DNA of 64,000 nucleotides from Trametes villosa (taxonomy: Eukaryota > Basidiomycota > Agaricomycetes > Polyporales > Polyporaceae). The position numbers and the translations under genes are program-made. This document shows positions 46,511-58,482 of the stretch, piece by piece (position 1 is the stretch's first letter; each line of letters begins with the position of its first letter). The stretch is from contig PUDQ02000010.1 of the NCBI GenBank assembly GCA_002964805.2, positions 124,001 through 188,000 on the forward strand, in the 5' to 3' direction. The notes under the pieces were generated by a model, which saw only the letters and a program-made list of their open reading frames with translations, did no database searches and was not told where the DNA came from.

Positions 46511-46684
46511 TCTGCAGGCGTCCACAGTCAGCCGCATACACACAGGTGAGCGAGCAACCCAGGCTTGCCAGGCGATGGTGCAGCTGCCGTGGCTACCGTT
46601 GGTTCCGATGTCGTCGTGGTCGACGGGGTGGTCGACGGGGGCCTCGACGGGGACGGGAGAAGCGATGGTGAAGAACGCGTCCAT
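46511..46684 (-). CDS. Pheromone precursor P7, stop made by splicing
   Basis: Thirty-eight residues from MDAFFTIASPVP to IGTNGSHGSCTIA. In the genome the codon after CTIA is TGG, not a stop, and the frame runs another 60 codons, which would bury the CaaX box. A 57-nt GC-AG intron (46568-46512: gcaagc...CTGAC...ctgcag) begins after TG of that codon; splicing joins TG to A at 46511 and makes TGA. All other pheromone genes here have an intron at the same place, so I model it as spliced. The alternative is a stop-loss pseudogene. The predicted mature end IGTNGSHGSC is identical to that of P9. Confidence 0.72.
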
Positions 46685-46777
46685 TGCGGTGGTGATGATG
46701 CTCGACGAGGTGAGGTCTAGCGCGAGGAAGGCTCGAGGATGGTGACTTCGCTGACGCTCCCAGACGTTCTCCTGCAG

Positions 46778-46785
46778 TTTATATG
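46778..46785 (-). promoter_or_regulatory. TATA box of P7
   Basis: CATATAAA on the minus strand about 95 bp before the ATG. No GACAAT core is seen within 300 bp, unlike at most other pheromone genes. Confidence 0.5.
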
Positions 46786-47761
46786 CGCGCACCCTTCATG
46801 CTAGGACGTCGTCGTTCGGATTGGACGCCGCCTAAGGGCGCACTACGGGGGCCACAACGTCTTGTCTTGGCTCTCGATGGTGCGCACTCTCGTAGGGGGC
46901 GTAGTCAGATGGTGGGGTATCTGTGCTAATTTTACACGGCGTATCTCTGCTGACGGTCGTTCGGCGTAGGAGTTGAAACATATCGTCATTGGCGCACACA
47001 GCCCGCGACGAACCGCAGCGTCATGGTCGTATCTTGACAAGCTGTATCTCGTGGTATCGCTGCCGAATATGCGTAAGTCCCTTGCAGACAATACCTCGTC
47101 GTATATCGCTATTCTGAAGAGTACCCGCAGGAAGCTGCGTAGCTCGAGGCTGTTCACTGGTCGCCGTGGCGTCAAGCCGTACACAATCAGGCGGCCTCGC
47201 AAAAGTCTAGCATCCGTGTTTGCTCTCTTGTGCGTCATTCGCTACACTGCAACGGCTCTCATTCCTCCGCTCTCAGTTCCGGAGAGCGCAGGAGCGCGCG
47301 CGCGCTACGCTCTTCGGAGCGACATCCGGACGACATCCGGAAAGTAAGAGGCGTTGTCTCCTGAACCTGCCGTCGTCGGCTCGAGCACTGCCGTCGATCG
47401 ACCCGGCGGCCACCACAGTCGTGTTGTGGTCGTTGCGCCGTCATGTGCGTCGGCAACGCTTGTGTCGGGTTTGCCACCTCCTTTCCGGAGCAAACTGTGG
47501 CCTTGTCGCGGAAGACATGACGTAGTCTTGTTACGCGTGCACCGCTTTTGCAACGGCATGCCTCAGTTTGTCCCGGGCTCTTGTCGATGCTCCGAGGATG
47601 CTCGAGGAATGCTTCCCGACCGTCGCCTTCGGTACGACCATCCGGTACGCAGCCGGGAGGTTTTCTCGATAGCGTGGCAGCGGACATGCATAGGCAGATG
47701 ATCAGTCATCTCGCCTCACTCGCCGTAAAGATAGGTTGAAGCCGTTGCCCCATTCGCCCTT

Positions 47762-47948
47762 CACAATAAGGAGTCCAGACAAGCCCCCGCCATCTCCGCC
47801 CGTGATTGGTCCGCGGGCCGGGACGCGTTCCCAAAGAGGAAGGGGTAGTGTTCGCGAGCACGCGCGGGCGCCTCTTCCTTTTTGTCTTCGCGTCCCCGGG
47901 GAATCCGAGCCCGACAGCGCGGTCGACTAAGCTCGCTCTGTGGGCGCG
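47762..47948. repeat. Upstream duplicated block, P7 copy
   Basis: Three collinear matches to 60837-61031: ACAATAAG at the left, GGTAGTGTTCGCG at 47844, and an 18-nt match (GCTCGCTCTGTGGGCGCG) at 47931, with diverged sequence between. It lies 1.08 kb upstream of the P7 ATG, and the other copy lies 1.09 kb upstream of P9. Confidence 0.6.
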
Positions 47949-48445
47949 CGCCCCGGGCCGCCCTCGAGACTGATTGCAGCACGATGCTGGCCGGATATCG
48001 GGGAACGTGCACGCCGCTTCGCGCCCAGTCATGCGCCCCCGTCGCGGTAATGCGTCCTGCGGATCAGGCGCGGCCGCTGCAACACAATAACGCGCAGGCG
48101 GCGGTTCCCAGCACGCGCCCGCCGCCTGATAATAAGGTGAGATGGGATGAGGTACGCATACATGAGCGCGGGGGCAGGCAGGGCGCGCCCGCTAAATTTG
48201 CCTCAGGATTCGCCGCGATACGGGCACAGGGGATGTGCGTAGCGCGATGGCCGTCGATGCGGGATAGCGCGAACGGTGCGCAGCGGCCGTATGTTTCAGC
48301 GGTTGACAGGCGGACAGCAGTGATAGTGCGCACAATTGCGGGTCGCGCGCCGCGCGGGGACCCAGAGGCGGCCGGGAGGCAATGTCGCGACGGGACCTGG
48401 GCGCGCAGCGGGCGCGGGCAATGTCGAGGGAACGTGGCGCCCGGG

Positions 48446-48453
48446 CTATTGTC
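48446..48453 (+). promoter_or_regulatory. ATTGTC site before P8
   Basis: CTATTGTC about 210 bp before the P8 ATG; GTACATAAA near 48522 may serve as TATA box. Confidence 0.4.
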
Positions 48454-48661
48454 TCGTCGTCGTCACTTGTGCCTGTATATCTTCCGTCCTGGCAGGTGCG
48501 TGCCTTCCAAGCACCGACGCCGTACATAAAGCTCGCAGGCGAGCTTCCCCCCGGCTACACCGAGCGAACACACCATCCCGACAGCAACCCCCCCGAGCCC
48601 GAGCGAGCACCTTGCTTAGCTCTTCAACTCTTGCTGCATAACACGTCCATCACTGCCTCCT

Positions 48662-48793
48662 ATGGACGCCTTCTTCGTCATCGCTGCCCCCGTGCCCGAG
48701 GAGGACGCCTCTGCGTCCGCCGAGGGTGACCTCTTCGCCGACCACGACCGGTACGGCACCGCCGGATCCCACGGCTCGTGCGTCATTGCCTGA
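48662..48793 (+). CDS. Pheromone precursor P8 (43 aa)
   Basis: Starts MDAFFVIAAPVPEED and ends TAGSHGSCVIA-stop. DR in DHDRYGTAG marks the likely cut, giving YGTAGSHGSC. Same family as P6, P7 and P9 but in the opposite orientation and with an acidic, alanine-rich pro-region. A donor (gtatga) lies 6 nt after the stop at 48800; acceptors at 48860 (61-nt intron) or 48891 (92 nt) are both possible. A C/T-rich tract to about 49,450 follows. It is the last pheromone gene before Cla4. Confidence 0.92.
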   Translation: MDAFFVIAAPVPEEDASASAEGDLFADHDRYGTAGSHGSCVIA

Positions 48794-48891
48794 GCGCAGG
48801 TATGACTTCACAACGCCTTCGATGCTCTCTTGAGAGGTATGTGATCCTTGGCTGCTTCAGAATGAATCGTGCGCTTACTCGAGATTCGCAG

Positions 48892-50710
48892 CATCCTCAG
48901 CACAGACTGAGAAAGACCTACCCTACAACCCGCCTACCATCCTACCGCATCCTTCCTAATCGCGAGACCCCAACCTCCTGTGAAACCTCCCTCCCTCCGC
49001 GATATCCTCCTCCATCCTTTCCCCGCCTTTGGCACTTCCCGAACTGCGACCCGTCCCAACGGGCGCCTCTAGCGGCATCCGCGCATCTTCGTTTCCCGCG
49101 ACGGCTCTCCCGCACCCCCTCCGCGCCCCCCGCGGGCACGGCACACGCTCCTTCTTCCTGGACCAGACCCGACGCGCACGTCTCCTCTCATGTCCCCCCA
49201 CACCCACCACGACTCGCATTGAAGCCACGATTACGCCCGCCGATTACCCGGGCACCGTCTCTCCAGTCTCCCGCATCTTCGACACAGCAGCAGGGTTCCG
49301 ACACACGTGTAGCATTTCCCCACATCCACCAGCATACAGCCTATCCTCTTCGCATTGCCGAGGCGCGGCTCTGTAAATTATGCCCTTCCCCTTCTCCGGA
49401 CCCCCCTTCTTCCTTCCTCGTTCCCGTTCTTCGATCTCGTCGAATCTACGTCCCCGATTCGCTCAGGGGACCTAGCTGGTGAAGCGTGGAGGGGGAGGGG
49501 GCGACGGAGGCGGGGGAGGGCAGTTGTAGCATACGGTTGTAGATAGCAGCGGCCTGGCCATCCGAGGCGCAGGCGACACTCCCTTGGCCGGACTCGACGC
49601 ACGGCACGGCTCTCACGTTCCCCCTTTTGTTTTCATATCACCAGACATCGGACAGGCGTTGTTGTTGTTGTGTACGATTTGACCAGACATTTCACGCACG
49701 CGCTCCTTCATGGGCCTTTGGTAGACGTAGCACGTACTTACTCATTGGGCGACTAGAAGGGCTGTTGTATCCGTACCTACTCATGTTTATGATAAGCATG
49801 ATCGTTGACGCATTTATGACTGGCGTGGTCTGTTCTGAACCAATTGCGAGAGCCCCTCGAGCATGGTAGTTGCTGAATGTCCCCGCCGTCCGCGTCTGAG
49901 TGAGTGTTCGTATTGCTTCGGTCCCTGTACGATACGCCGAGTACAATTGGGACCGTCGCAACTCGGGACATGACAGAAATTGCATGGAGCGGGCCCCATG
50001 GAGATACGTATACGCTCACAAATGAGGCTGTTGTATACACTCCCCCGGGCAGTCATTCGAGCGTGAGAGATACATTCGTGAGGGTTTCATTCGGGTATGA
50101 TTGGAGGGCACCCCCATTCAACGACAGCGTACACACCGATCCCGTGCGGAGATATGCTAGCGCTGCAGTGCGTACCGGGACCGCCATATGCATCATGCGT
50201 ACATGGGTTCTGCCCCGCGCGCACGGCGGCGCGCGGGGAAATATGCATCTAGCTGTCGTAGTGTACACTAAAGCTTTTCCAACATAAAGCGAGAGAGAGA
50301 GGAAGAGACGGGGACGGAGGCGGAAGTAGGAGGAAGGAAGCGGAACGGAACAAGCACGAAGGGGCCGGGGCTATGGTGGGTAAGGCGTGGTGCAGATGGG
50401 GTCGTTGGGCGGGGATGGCTACTAACTACTTGGCGGATATGAACATGGCGGAAGAGGGGGTTGTCATGGTAAGGGAGAAGGAAGAAGGGGATGCGTGCCA
50501 GAGACCCGGAAGCCGACGACGCCCACGCCCACACGGTATAGATAAGTAAAGACAGAACAACGCGCGGAGATGGGGTGAAGGGGGTGGGGGCGACCAGCCG
50601 GTCCGCCCCGCATAGCTGCCACCTGCAAGAAGTCCCGGGGACGGACGCGGACCGTCCAAAGAGTTTCAATCGAGAAGCCGCCCAGAGTCAAGGTGCGACG
50701 GAGGAACAAC
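48892..50710. other. Intergenic; P8 and CLA4 3' regions
   Basis: C/T-rich to about 49,450 and then mixed; the A/G-rich strip near 50,290-50,600 probably belongs to the CLA4 3' UTR. No gene found. Confidence 0.4.
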
Positions 50711-53700
50711 TCATGACGCCTGCTTATTCCTGAACCGGAGCAGGGGCGCAAGACCAGATAGCGCACACGCCTTCTTCAAGAACTCATGCTGGAAAGCATG
50801 CGTTAGTCGCCGTCCACGAGATTATAATGTTGGGGAGCTCACCTGGAGCAGCTCGTCTGCCGTCGCGCGGCTCTTCACGTCCACGCAGAGGCATACGCTC
50901 AGGAAGCCCTTGAGCTCCTTCGAGAGCGTCTCGGGCTTCTTCAGCGTCGGCGTGCCGTTCGTCGCGATGAGGTACAGCGCCTTGAGCGGCTCCTCGTCGA
51001 GGTACGGCGGCTCGTTCTCGATCATCTCAATCGCCATGATGCCGAGCGACCAGATGTCGACCTTCGCGCCGTACTCCTTTTGCTTCACGACCTCGGGCGC
51101 CATCCAGTACGGCGTGCCCACCATCGTCGCGCGTTTCGACTTCTGGTCCGTGAGCTTCGCGCAGAAACCGAAATCGGCTGTAGAGGGGGAGATGGGTCAG
51201 TATGTGACGCGGTGCGGGGAATGACGAGGAAGGGAAGAGAGTACGCACTGATCTTGACGTGGCCCTGGGCATCGAGCAGAACGTTATCGGACTTGATGTC
51301 ACGGTGGATGATCGACTGACTGTGCAGGTGTCCAAGGCCCTTGCACGTCTATTCCATGCATCATCAGCGACCCACTTCGCAATGACGTTCCGTACAAACG
51401 GCCCACTCACCTCCAGGCAGATGCTCGAGATCTGGTCCTCCTCAAGCGTGTTGTTCTCAATGATGTCCGTGAGCGCGCCGCCCTCCATGTACTCCATGAC
51501 GACCCAGAGCTCGTTGTTCTTGACGAGGTACGAGTCGAGGAAGTTGACGATGTTCGGGTGCTGCGACTCCTTCATGACCAGGATTTCGTTCACGATTAGC
51601 TCCTTGCGCGGCTGGTTCGACAGGTCCATCTCCTTGATCGCGACCTTCTTGCCCGTCGCGTGCGTCTTCGCCACGTACACGTGTCCCGACGCACTGTCGC
51701 GCCGTCACATTAGCTCTCCGCCCCACTCCGCGAGCAGACAGGCATTCAAAAGCACTCACCCCTGGCCGACCTTGCGGATCTTGCTGTAGAGCGCCTTCGG
51801 GTCGTCCTTGCTCACGACGCTCCGGAGCTTCTCCATGATCTGCGCCTCGTTCATCGTGCTGATCCGCTTCTCCTTCTCCTTCATGTTCGGCTTCTCCAGC
51901 GCCGCCGCCGCCGCCGCCACCCCGCCGTTGCGCTCCTCGCCGTCGGGAGAGGTCACGGTGAGCGCGGGCTGGTCCTTCGGGCCCTGCGGCTTCTTCGCCG
52001 GCTGCAGCGGCTTGATCGGCGGTGGGCCCACCGTCGAGCCCGCCGCACCCGGAGCGGGTTGAGATGCGGGCTGGCCTGTCGCGGGCGACGACTTCGCGGG
52101 GATGAGGTTCGGGCGCTGCGACGCGGCGCCGACGCGGTCGAGCGAGTCCTTGCGCTCCGGTTGCTGCAGCCCAGGCGGCTTCACCGTCTGCGTGTCGTTC
52201 TGCGGGCCCTTCGCCTGCGCACGGAGCCGGAGCTCCGCCGACGACGGCGAGTGGTCCGGAAGGGGCGGCTTGCCCGGCGTGGGGGGCGCGGGCCTGTTCG
52301 CGGTGAGCAGCGGCCGTGCGGGCGCGGGACGCGACGCCTGCAGCTGCCCGGGCGTCATCTGCGGTATTGGCGCGCGCATCGCCGAGTTCGACTGCGCAGC
52401 GGAGACCGTGTTCGCGTGCTGGATGTGCGAGCCGTTGACCATCTCCGCCGCGCGGGCGAGCGCCGCCTGCGTCCCGTTCGCACCGCCGTCGCCGTTCATG
52501 TGCGCGGGCGCGCTGTCCTGCCGCTTGATCTGCGGGCGGTCGTTGAGGGGCGAGATCTTCGAGGACATGCCTGCGCCGCCGAGCCCCGTGCCCGCGTTGA
52601 ACCGCGGCGCACTCGAGGTGTCCGAGTAGGGTGAGAGCGTGGACGACGAGCCGAAGGACGAGCCGCCGCCAACGCGGGAGCTGCCATACCCGAGCTCCTC
52701 CATCTCGCGCTTCTGGTGGTCCGTGTAGAACTCGAGCACGTCGAGCACCGCCTGCGGATCCTTGGCATAGTCTTCGCGCGTGATGGCCGACTTGGTGAGC
52801 AGTTTGCTCCATGCGTCTGGAAGGCCCTGCGATAGGTGCATGAGTCGCCATCGGAAGAGTAAACACGACAAACGCGACGTACTGTGAAAGCCCCTGACAC
52901 TGGATCAAAGCCAACGTGCACCTTGTGAACGAAGTTGGTCGGGTTGCTGACGCCCATCAGGGGGCTACGCGAGTAGATGTCGTCCTGCCAGCCGTACAGC
53001 TCTTCGTCGCTCTTGAGCGAGAAGAATATCCGCTTGTCCTTCGTCTCGAGGAGCAGGCAGTAGGGCTTGAGGTCGGTCCGCTCAATGTTGGCGATGTCTG
53101 AAAGGTTAATTTGGCTTTGGTATTGAGGCGATGACTGGAGGATGCGGAGTCAGCGACGGCTTCTAGGGCGCAGAAGAGAACGAAGATCCGCGAAGGGTGG
53201 AAGTGTAACAACGCTCCGACGAGTCTAAACTCCACTCCCACTCGCCATCCCACTCTTACTCCCACCTCGGTGGACCACGCGATCAGAACTACAGCGAAGG
53301 CAAAGTCGAGGACGGCGGTGCACGCGGGGCGCGTGGCCAGCGAGCGCATAGATGAACACGTTATGCCCACTCGACCGTAAGCGGGTGGAACCGACTACGC
53401 AATGAACCTCGCCTGGACGGCCACTTCCACCTATGCTAGGTGCGCCATTCCACTTGCACTGGGCCATTTCCGCCTTCACCACCTTAGTATAGAACCTTGG
53501 AAGTCCACAAGGATGCACAGAACCAGGGGGAGCTTCGCGAACGCCTGCGCCGCAACGCCCGCTCCCGCCTTATCGACCTTGTCTTGCGTGGATCGGCACT
53601 ACCATGCTAGGCCGGCATGCCCCCATAGCCCCCTTATGCGCTTTGGCTTCAGACAGAAGCACTTACCTCGCTCTTGTGGATGGACAGGGTCTGCTCCTTG

Positions 53701-53999
53701 AGGACGAGCCACTTGGGGCGCCATAGCCACGAGACGAGGCCGTCCTCCTTGATGGCGACGATGCCGCTCCGGACGACGTGCGAGCTGTTGACCATGTCCG
53801 AGTTGCGATTCGGCGATCCGCCAATGCCCGAGTAGGACGAGGCGTAGGACGAGCCCGAGGGCGAGGACGTGCCGACGGAGAAGGAGGAGCCGTAGCCCGA
53901 GTTGGCGAGCACGTTCTGCACGTCGTTCCGCCGCACCGGCGCGGCGGGCGCGGGGCGCGAGGGCGTGAGCGACGTCGCGGTGACCTGGTAGTGCGCCAT
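50711..53999 (-). CDS. CLA4: PAK-family kinase, Cla4 type
   Basis: Ser/Thr kinase of the p21-activated family, an effector of Cdc42/Rac in polarity and morphogenesis. Order on the protein: Ser-rich N terminus, PH domain ([18 protein letters not shown] ... [14 protein letters not shown] ... GWQDDIYSR), CRIB box ([18 protein letters not shown]), a long Pro/Gln/Ala linker, and the kinase domain: GQG glycine loop, VAIKEMDL Lys, [10 protein letters not shown] catalytic loop, [21 protein letters not shown] activation segment. It ends [11 protein letters not shown] plus CRIB separates Cla4 from Ste20. ATG at 53999 opens a 333-nt first exon. The next recognised PH exon starts near 53097, leaving about 570 nt in which some 10-12 PH residues (a small exon) are missing from my model. 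Exon borders in the kinase part are approximate. Confidence 0.93.
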
Positions 54000-55838
54000 C
54001 TTGCAGTCCTTCTCGTTCGTGTTCTCTCACGGGCGTGCTCGAGTGCGGAGGGCAGGGGCAGGCAGGGGGACCAGCTGAGCGGAGAGCGACCGGACACCGA
54101 TTAGGAAGAGGATAAGACGGTGACACAGATGCGCGATGGCGTGCGCTGCGTGCGGGCGCGGGTCGTGAGCGTGAGCGTGAGCGGTACAGAAGCAGCTGTG
54201 GTCGTCGCCGTCGTTGTCGTCTTCGTCGTCGCAGGCGTCGTCGCGGGCGTCGGGAGGGACGACGTGCGGGATGGAGAGAACAGGGTGTTTGTTGGGCGAG
54301 GCAGGGCGTGCAAATGTTCCCATCCGCGCCCGATTGGCTGAGGCTCTGACTAAACGCTCGGATCTAGCCGACCACCGTACTATTGTCACGGCAACCCCGT
54401 TTTCTGCTTTCAAGTTTCCGTCTTTCGCGCGCAATCCTCATACATAGCATAGACGTACAACCGTGCTCGAGCATATACGATGCATAGTGGAATCGGGAAA
54501 CCCAGTACACAGTACAGAAAACTGGCAGTGAAGTACGGGGCCCCGAGATGGGACCGCGCACCGGCGGGACTTTGCAGGAGCGTCTTGCAGCTGATACATC
54601 GATGCGTATCCTGTGCAGCAACTGGGTATGTTCCCCGAAGCGTCTTCGACCCATCACAGACACCCCGTGCTTTCGCTGGACGCTCCAGGTGTCCAACCAA
54701 TGGCTGATGGGCGAGCATGGAGGCCGGAGACCCATCACGAGCAGCCGTCCCGACACCCGGAGCAAGAACAGTCGGAACTTCCGCGCCGTCGCTCGTGCGC
54801 CTTGTCTGGGGGCTCTGGGAGATCACGGTGGCCCATCATCCCACTGCAGCGGCCTTGTCATGAAGACACCGGCTGGGAGCTGCATCAGATTTGACGAGCG
54901 AGAAGGGGGCCGAGGGGCAATGCAGTGGTGATCGGTGAGAGTTGCAGAAAACAGCGGGCTGGCGCACTACACATGGTCATCCGCTCAGTACGTGTTGTCA
55001 TCAATAGAGCAGTTGGGCACTCACCAGCATGACCCCGCTTCCGCGCAGAGCGCGCGAACGATACGTCGAAGCAGGCACGCTATGGGCGCACGCGTGGCGA
55101 TGTCGACACTGTCCGACCTCGAAGAGAGTCACGTTCTTTCCCGAGGGCTTACGAGGGATACATGAATACCTTCGTCCGGCCTCATGCAATGTATCAAGCC
55201 GGCGGAGCAGCATCGCATTGTGCCATCGTGCCTGTGATAACTCGCCTTCTCGCTGCTGAAGCACAGCCCGAGCTGTCCGCCATGATAGAAATCGGGGCTG
55301 AAGCGATCATTCTTGAGCTGCCGTGATGGCAGCGTCCGACCTGTTGTGAGCATAGTGGCTGAACCACATTTTGGCACGGCATGCGAAAATGTAGGGACAG
55401 ACCTACACCCGCAGTTTGTGAATATCCAACCTACCTGTAGACCGTCGACGGACCTCGGCGACTTCGGGCCATCTTCGGTGGTAGGATTTTGCTCCTCTGG
55501 ATATCGGATGCATTGACAAGCATCTTCGGGTGCATATATGCGCATGCAGTAAGAATTTCGGGGAACACATACCTGACGGCGTATCTTAATCTTCCAAGTC
55601 GGCGAAAAACGACACACCGGGTGGTCTTCGAGGGATGGACGGCCGTCTTCGCAAAAGCGGGCACTGTAGGGAGCGTTTCTGTCCTTCCAAGGAAAGCCGA
55701 CGCAGTCTTCCAGTGTTCGTAGGGTCCGCTCATAGGAAGAGAAGGGGCTGGAAGTAGAGAGCAAAACAAATTACGCGAAAGCAGTGGGGTAGAATATATA
55801 CAGCACCCCAGGAGGGATGGCGGGGGTAGTGTAGCGCT
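54000..55838. other. Intergenic with doubtful minus-strand exons
   Basis: CLA4 promoter on the left. At 55,735-55,000 (-) a chain of frames (one starting [19 protein letters not shown], a later one with LSQARWHNAMLLRRLDTLHEAGR) is separated by plausible introns, but no single reading frame joins them. It may be an unrecognised or decayed gene. Confidence 0.3.
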
Positions 55839-56305
55839 CTACTTGTTCTTCGTCGCCCTGTAGCAGCGCAACCGCTCCCGTCAGCGTCTGTGAAGCAGCA
55901 GTGAAAAGGCACGACGACGCACTTGTACGTGAACCGTTTCCGTGTGATAGCAAACTCGCCCAGCTTATGACCGACCATGTCCTGCGTCACCGTCACGGGG
56001 ACGAAGTCCTTCCCGTTATGCACCAAGAACCGGAGACTATGCGCGCCGTACAGTCGTTTTAGCAAGGCTGAACGAGTTGTAGGGAAGGCGAGACGACGCA
56101 CCCGATGAAGTTGGGGAGGATGGTGCACGACCGCGCCTGCGTCTTGATCGCAATGTTCTCCTCCAACGCCTTGCGCAAGTTTGGGAACGCGACAAAGAAT
56201 GGACCTGTAATACCTCGTCAGTACCCTCTACACTTCCTCTATTAAACACGAGAACTCACCCTTCCAGGCCGACCGGCCGCCCTGCACAACTGCCGTGGGC
56301 AACAT
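55839..56305 (-). CDS. RSM19: Mitochondrial ribosomal protein S19 (uS19m)
   Basis: Small-subunit mitochondrial ribosomal protein. Four exons give 93 residues, the family's usual size: [16 protein letters not shown], then [58 protein letters not shown] and TYKATKNK at the end. The GHKLGEF-TR-R block is diagnostic of S19. The last exon is only 19 nt and holds KATKNK plus the TAG at 55839, joined by a clean acceptor (ctacag). The first intron follows WKG. A housekeeping gene marking the right flank of the mating region. Confidence 0.93.
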
Positions 56306-56679
56306 CGTCAAGAGCCAGTTATGGGCGCCTCCCTCCCGGCGCTCTCAAGCTTTCTCGTCACCGTCACCAGCGCTCACCGCGACAGTCACAGAAAGTCACA
56401 TAAAGTCACCGAATGAGGTCAGAGCGTGACTGCTGCGGGCGAGGGGAGAGGAAATTGCCGGGCGAGTGCCTGTCCGCTGCTCAGCGTGAGTTTCCCTCCG
56501 CCGTCCCTGCAAGGCCCACGCTTCCCCGCCGCAGCCCCGCTTCGTCGTCGACCACGACGTGCCCCCTTCCAGGCTTCATGGTTCCCCTCCTCCTCCGCGC
56601 CCCCACCTGCAGCAGCAGCACAACCTAGTTGACCCACCGCACGAACGACTCGAAGCGGAACGCGCAAGACCCGAACGAC

Positions 56680-57717
56680 ATGCCCGAACCCCGCATCCGC
56701 GCCCCTACCCCGGACGCCGTCGCGCCAATCACCCCGGGCACGACTGCGGCCCCGCGACTTGCGGTGCGACAGACAGACCCCGTCTCGTTCATCCCCGCGG
56801 CGTCCTTGTCTGCAGATGGACCGACCGCGACTGATCCGAGCTCGACGAGCGACGCGCCTTTCTTTCCTGAACCAACCACCAATCCGGATAATTGTGTGAA
56901 TTGCGAGTCGGACAACAGCAAATACACGAAGGTACGGATGAAGTTTGGCTGCGGTAACCTAAGTACTCATACGGGGTACAGAGAGCGGTCGAAGGCGCAC
57001 TCATAGTCGTAGCCATTGCGCTCATCTTGGCTATGACCATCTGGAGGTACGCTCTTTCCCCACATGCTATCCCATCTGCCCGCACGCCGCGGTTCTGAGG
57101 ACACAGTGCTTATTTTGCACGCCGCTAGATCCATCCGTCTCCGCCGGCGAGACCGCTCCCTCCGCGACTTCTTCCGCTCCTCCCCCGGCCCCCGCCCCCA
57201 CCGCTCCGTCTCGCGGCCCTCCCACGTCCCGCGCACGACGGGGCTCCCGACCACACACGGCCCGCCCGCGCACATCATCTACGACTCGCTCATGCTCCCC
57301 GCGCCGCTCTACCACCGCGACGGCCGGCGCGGGCGCGGCCGGCGCACGCACGCGGGCGACATCGACACGGGCGGGCGCCGCGGTGCGCTCGCGCACCCGG
57401 ACGATCCGAACGAGTTCCTGCCGGAGTACGACGACAAGGACATGCTGCCGCGCTACCAGGACCTCGAGCGCGGGGTCACGTCGGGGGGCGCGGGCGTCGT
57501 GGGCGCGGGGCTGGGCAGGGTGGACGATGCGGGGCGGATGGTCGGGGTGGGGACGATGTTGGGGAGGAGACCGAATGGGGAGGGCGGGGAGAGCGATACC
57601 GATTTGGTGGTGAGGGAAAGGATAGGTGCTGTGTCGGAGGACGAGCACGCCTACCCGCCCCAGATGTCTTCCGCTGGCTCGCATGAAGGACATAGCGCTG
57701 TACCACGACACGACTAG
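56680..57717 (+). CDS. Single-pass membrane protein, unknown
   Basis: Exons 56680-56931, 56982-57046 and 57129-57717 give about 301 residues. The N-terminal part is Pro/Thr/Ser-rich with NPDNCVNC just before the membrane segment. One transmembrane helix (ALIVVAIALILAMTIW) is followed at once by a basic stop-transfer stretch (RSIRLRRRDRSLRDFF). The cytoplasmic tail is charged, with DDPNEFLPEYDDKDMLPRYQD, the acidic Tyr-Pro pattern common in basidiomycete single-pass wall-sensor-like proteins. No signal peptide is seen after the ATG at 56680, so an upstream exon may be missing. Function not known. Confidence 0.75.
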
Positions 57718-58381
57718 CCGTCTGGCTGTACGAACATTATCTCTGTAAGTCCTTCAAATTCGGCAGCAGTAGGAAAAAGACTCATGATTGACTTGCTCCT
57801 GCACAGATCTTGGCATGCTACATCTTGCTCAGTGTACCTCCACTCGCCGTCGCTTGCTTGCTACCGCTACTGCGTCTTGTATGTCGTCTCCATCCTGCAT
57901 GGCATGCTCACTGTATTCTAGCTAGCGTACTCATTTGCGCGCGCATACACGCGCTCGGTATACACGTCTTCACTTCGTCTCTAGTGTGACGTCATAGCCC
58001 GGTCCGCCGGGAGCCGCCTGCGTCGATGCGTACACATTTCGTTACTGCTGCGCAAATCCTCGTCTGTGTTGACGAGCAGAACAGCTAGCGTTTAACGTTT
58101 TAACGTTTATGCATATGGCGTGCAGAATGCGACAAGAAGGCACCTCCACGAACGCGTACCTCGGAAAGGCGTAACAGGCACGAAACATCTGATTTCGCGC
58201 TGTGGCTGCACCCCTGGCGCAGGAGCGCCACAACGGCCGCCATCTCCTCCACCATCTACAGGTTCGGCAGGCATGCCCTCAGCATCACACCATCGGCTGC
58301 GTGGGGCATGTACCCATCTGGGTGGTGCTTATGCGTTCACAACACTTGCCGAGCGCGCACGTCATGGGGGGTTGCGCGGGA
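57718..58381. other. Intergenic, no gene seen
   Basis: Downstream of the membrane-protein gene and upstream of the CsbD-like gene. A TATA-like GATATAAGG occurs at its right end, about 100 bp before the ATG at 58483. Confidence 0.4.
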
Positions 58382-58482
58382 TATAAGGGGGGTGCAAAGA
58401 GCGGGACGTCCTCACCAAGTTCAAACACACCAACCAACCACTCGAACTACACACCACTACTCTAACCAACCCACTTCTCATC

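Noticed and set aside
51457..52914. 485-codon minus-strand frame rich in Arg and Ala
   Set aside because: Shifted frame of CLA4; the correct frame holds the CRIB, linker and kinase domains.
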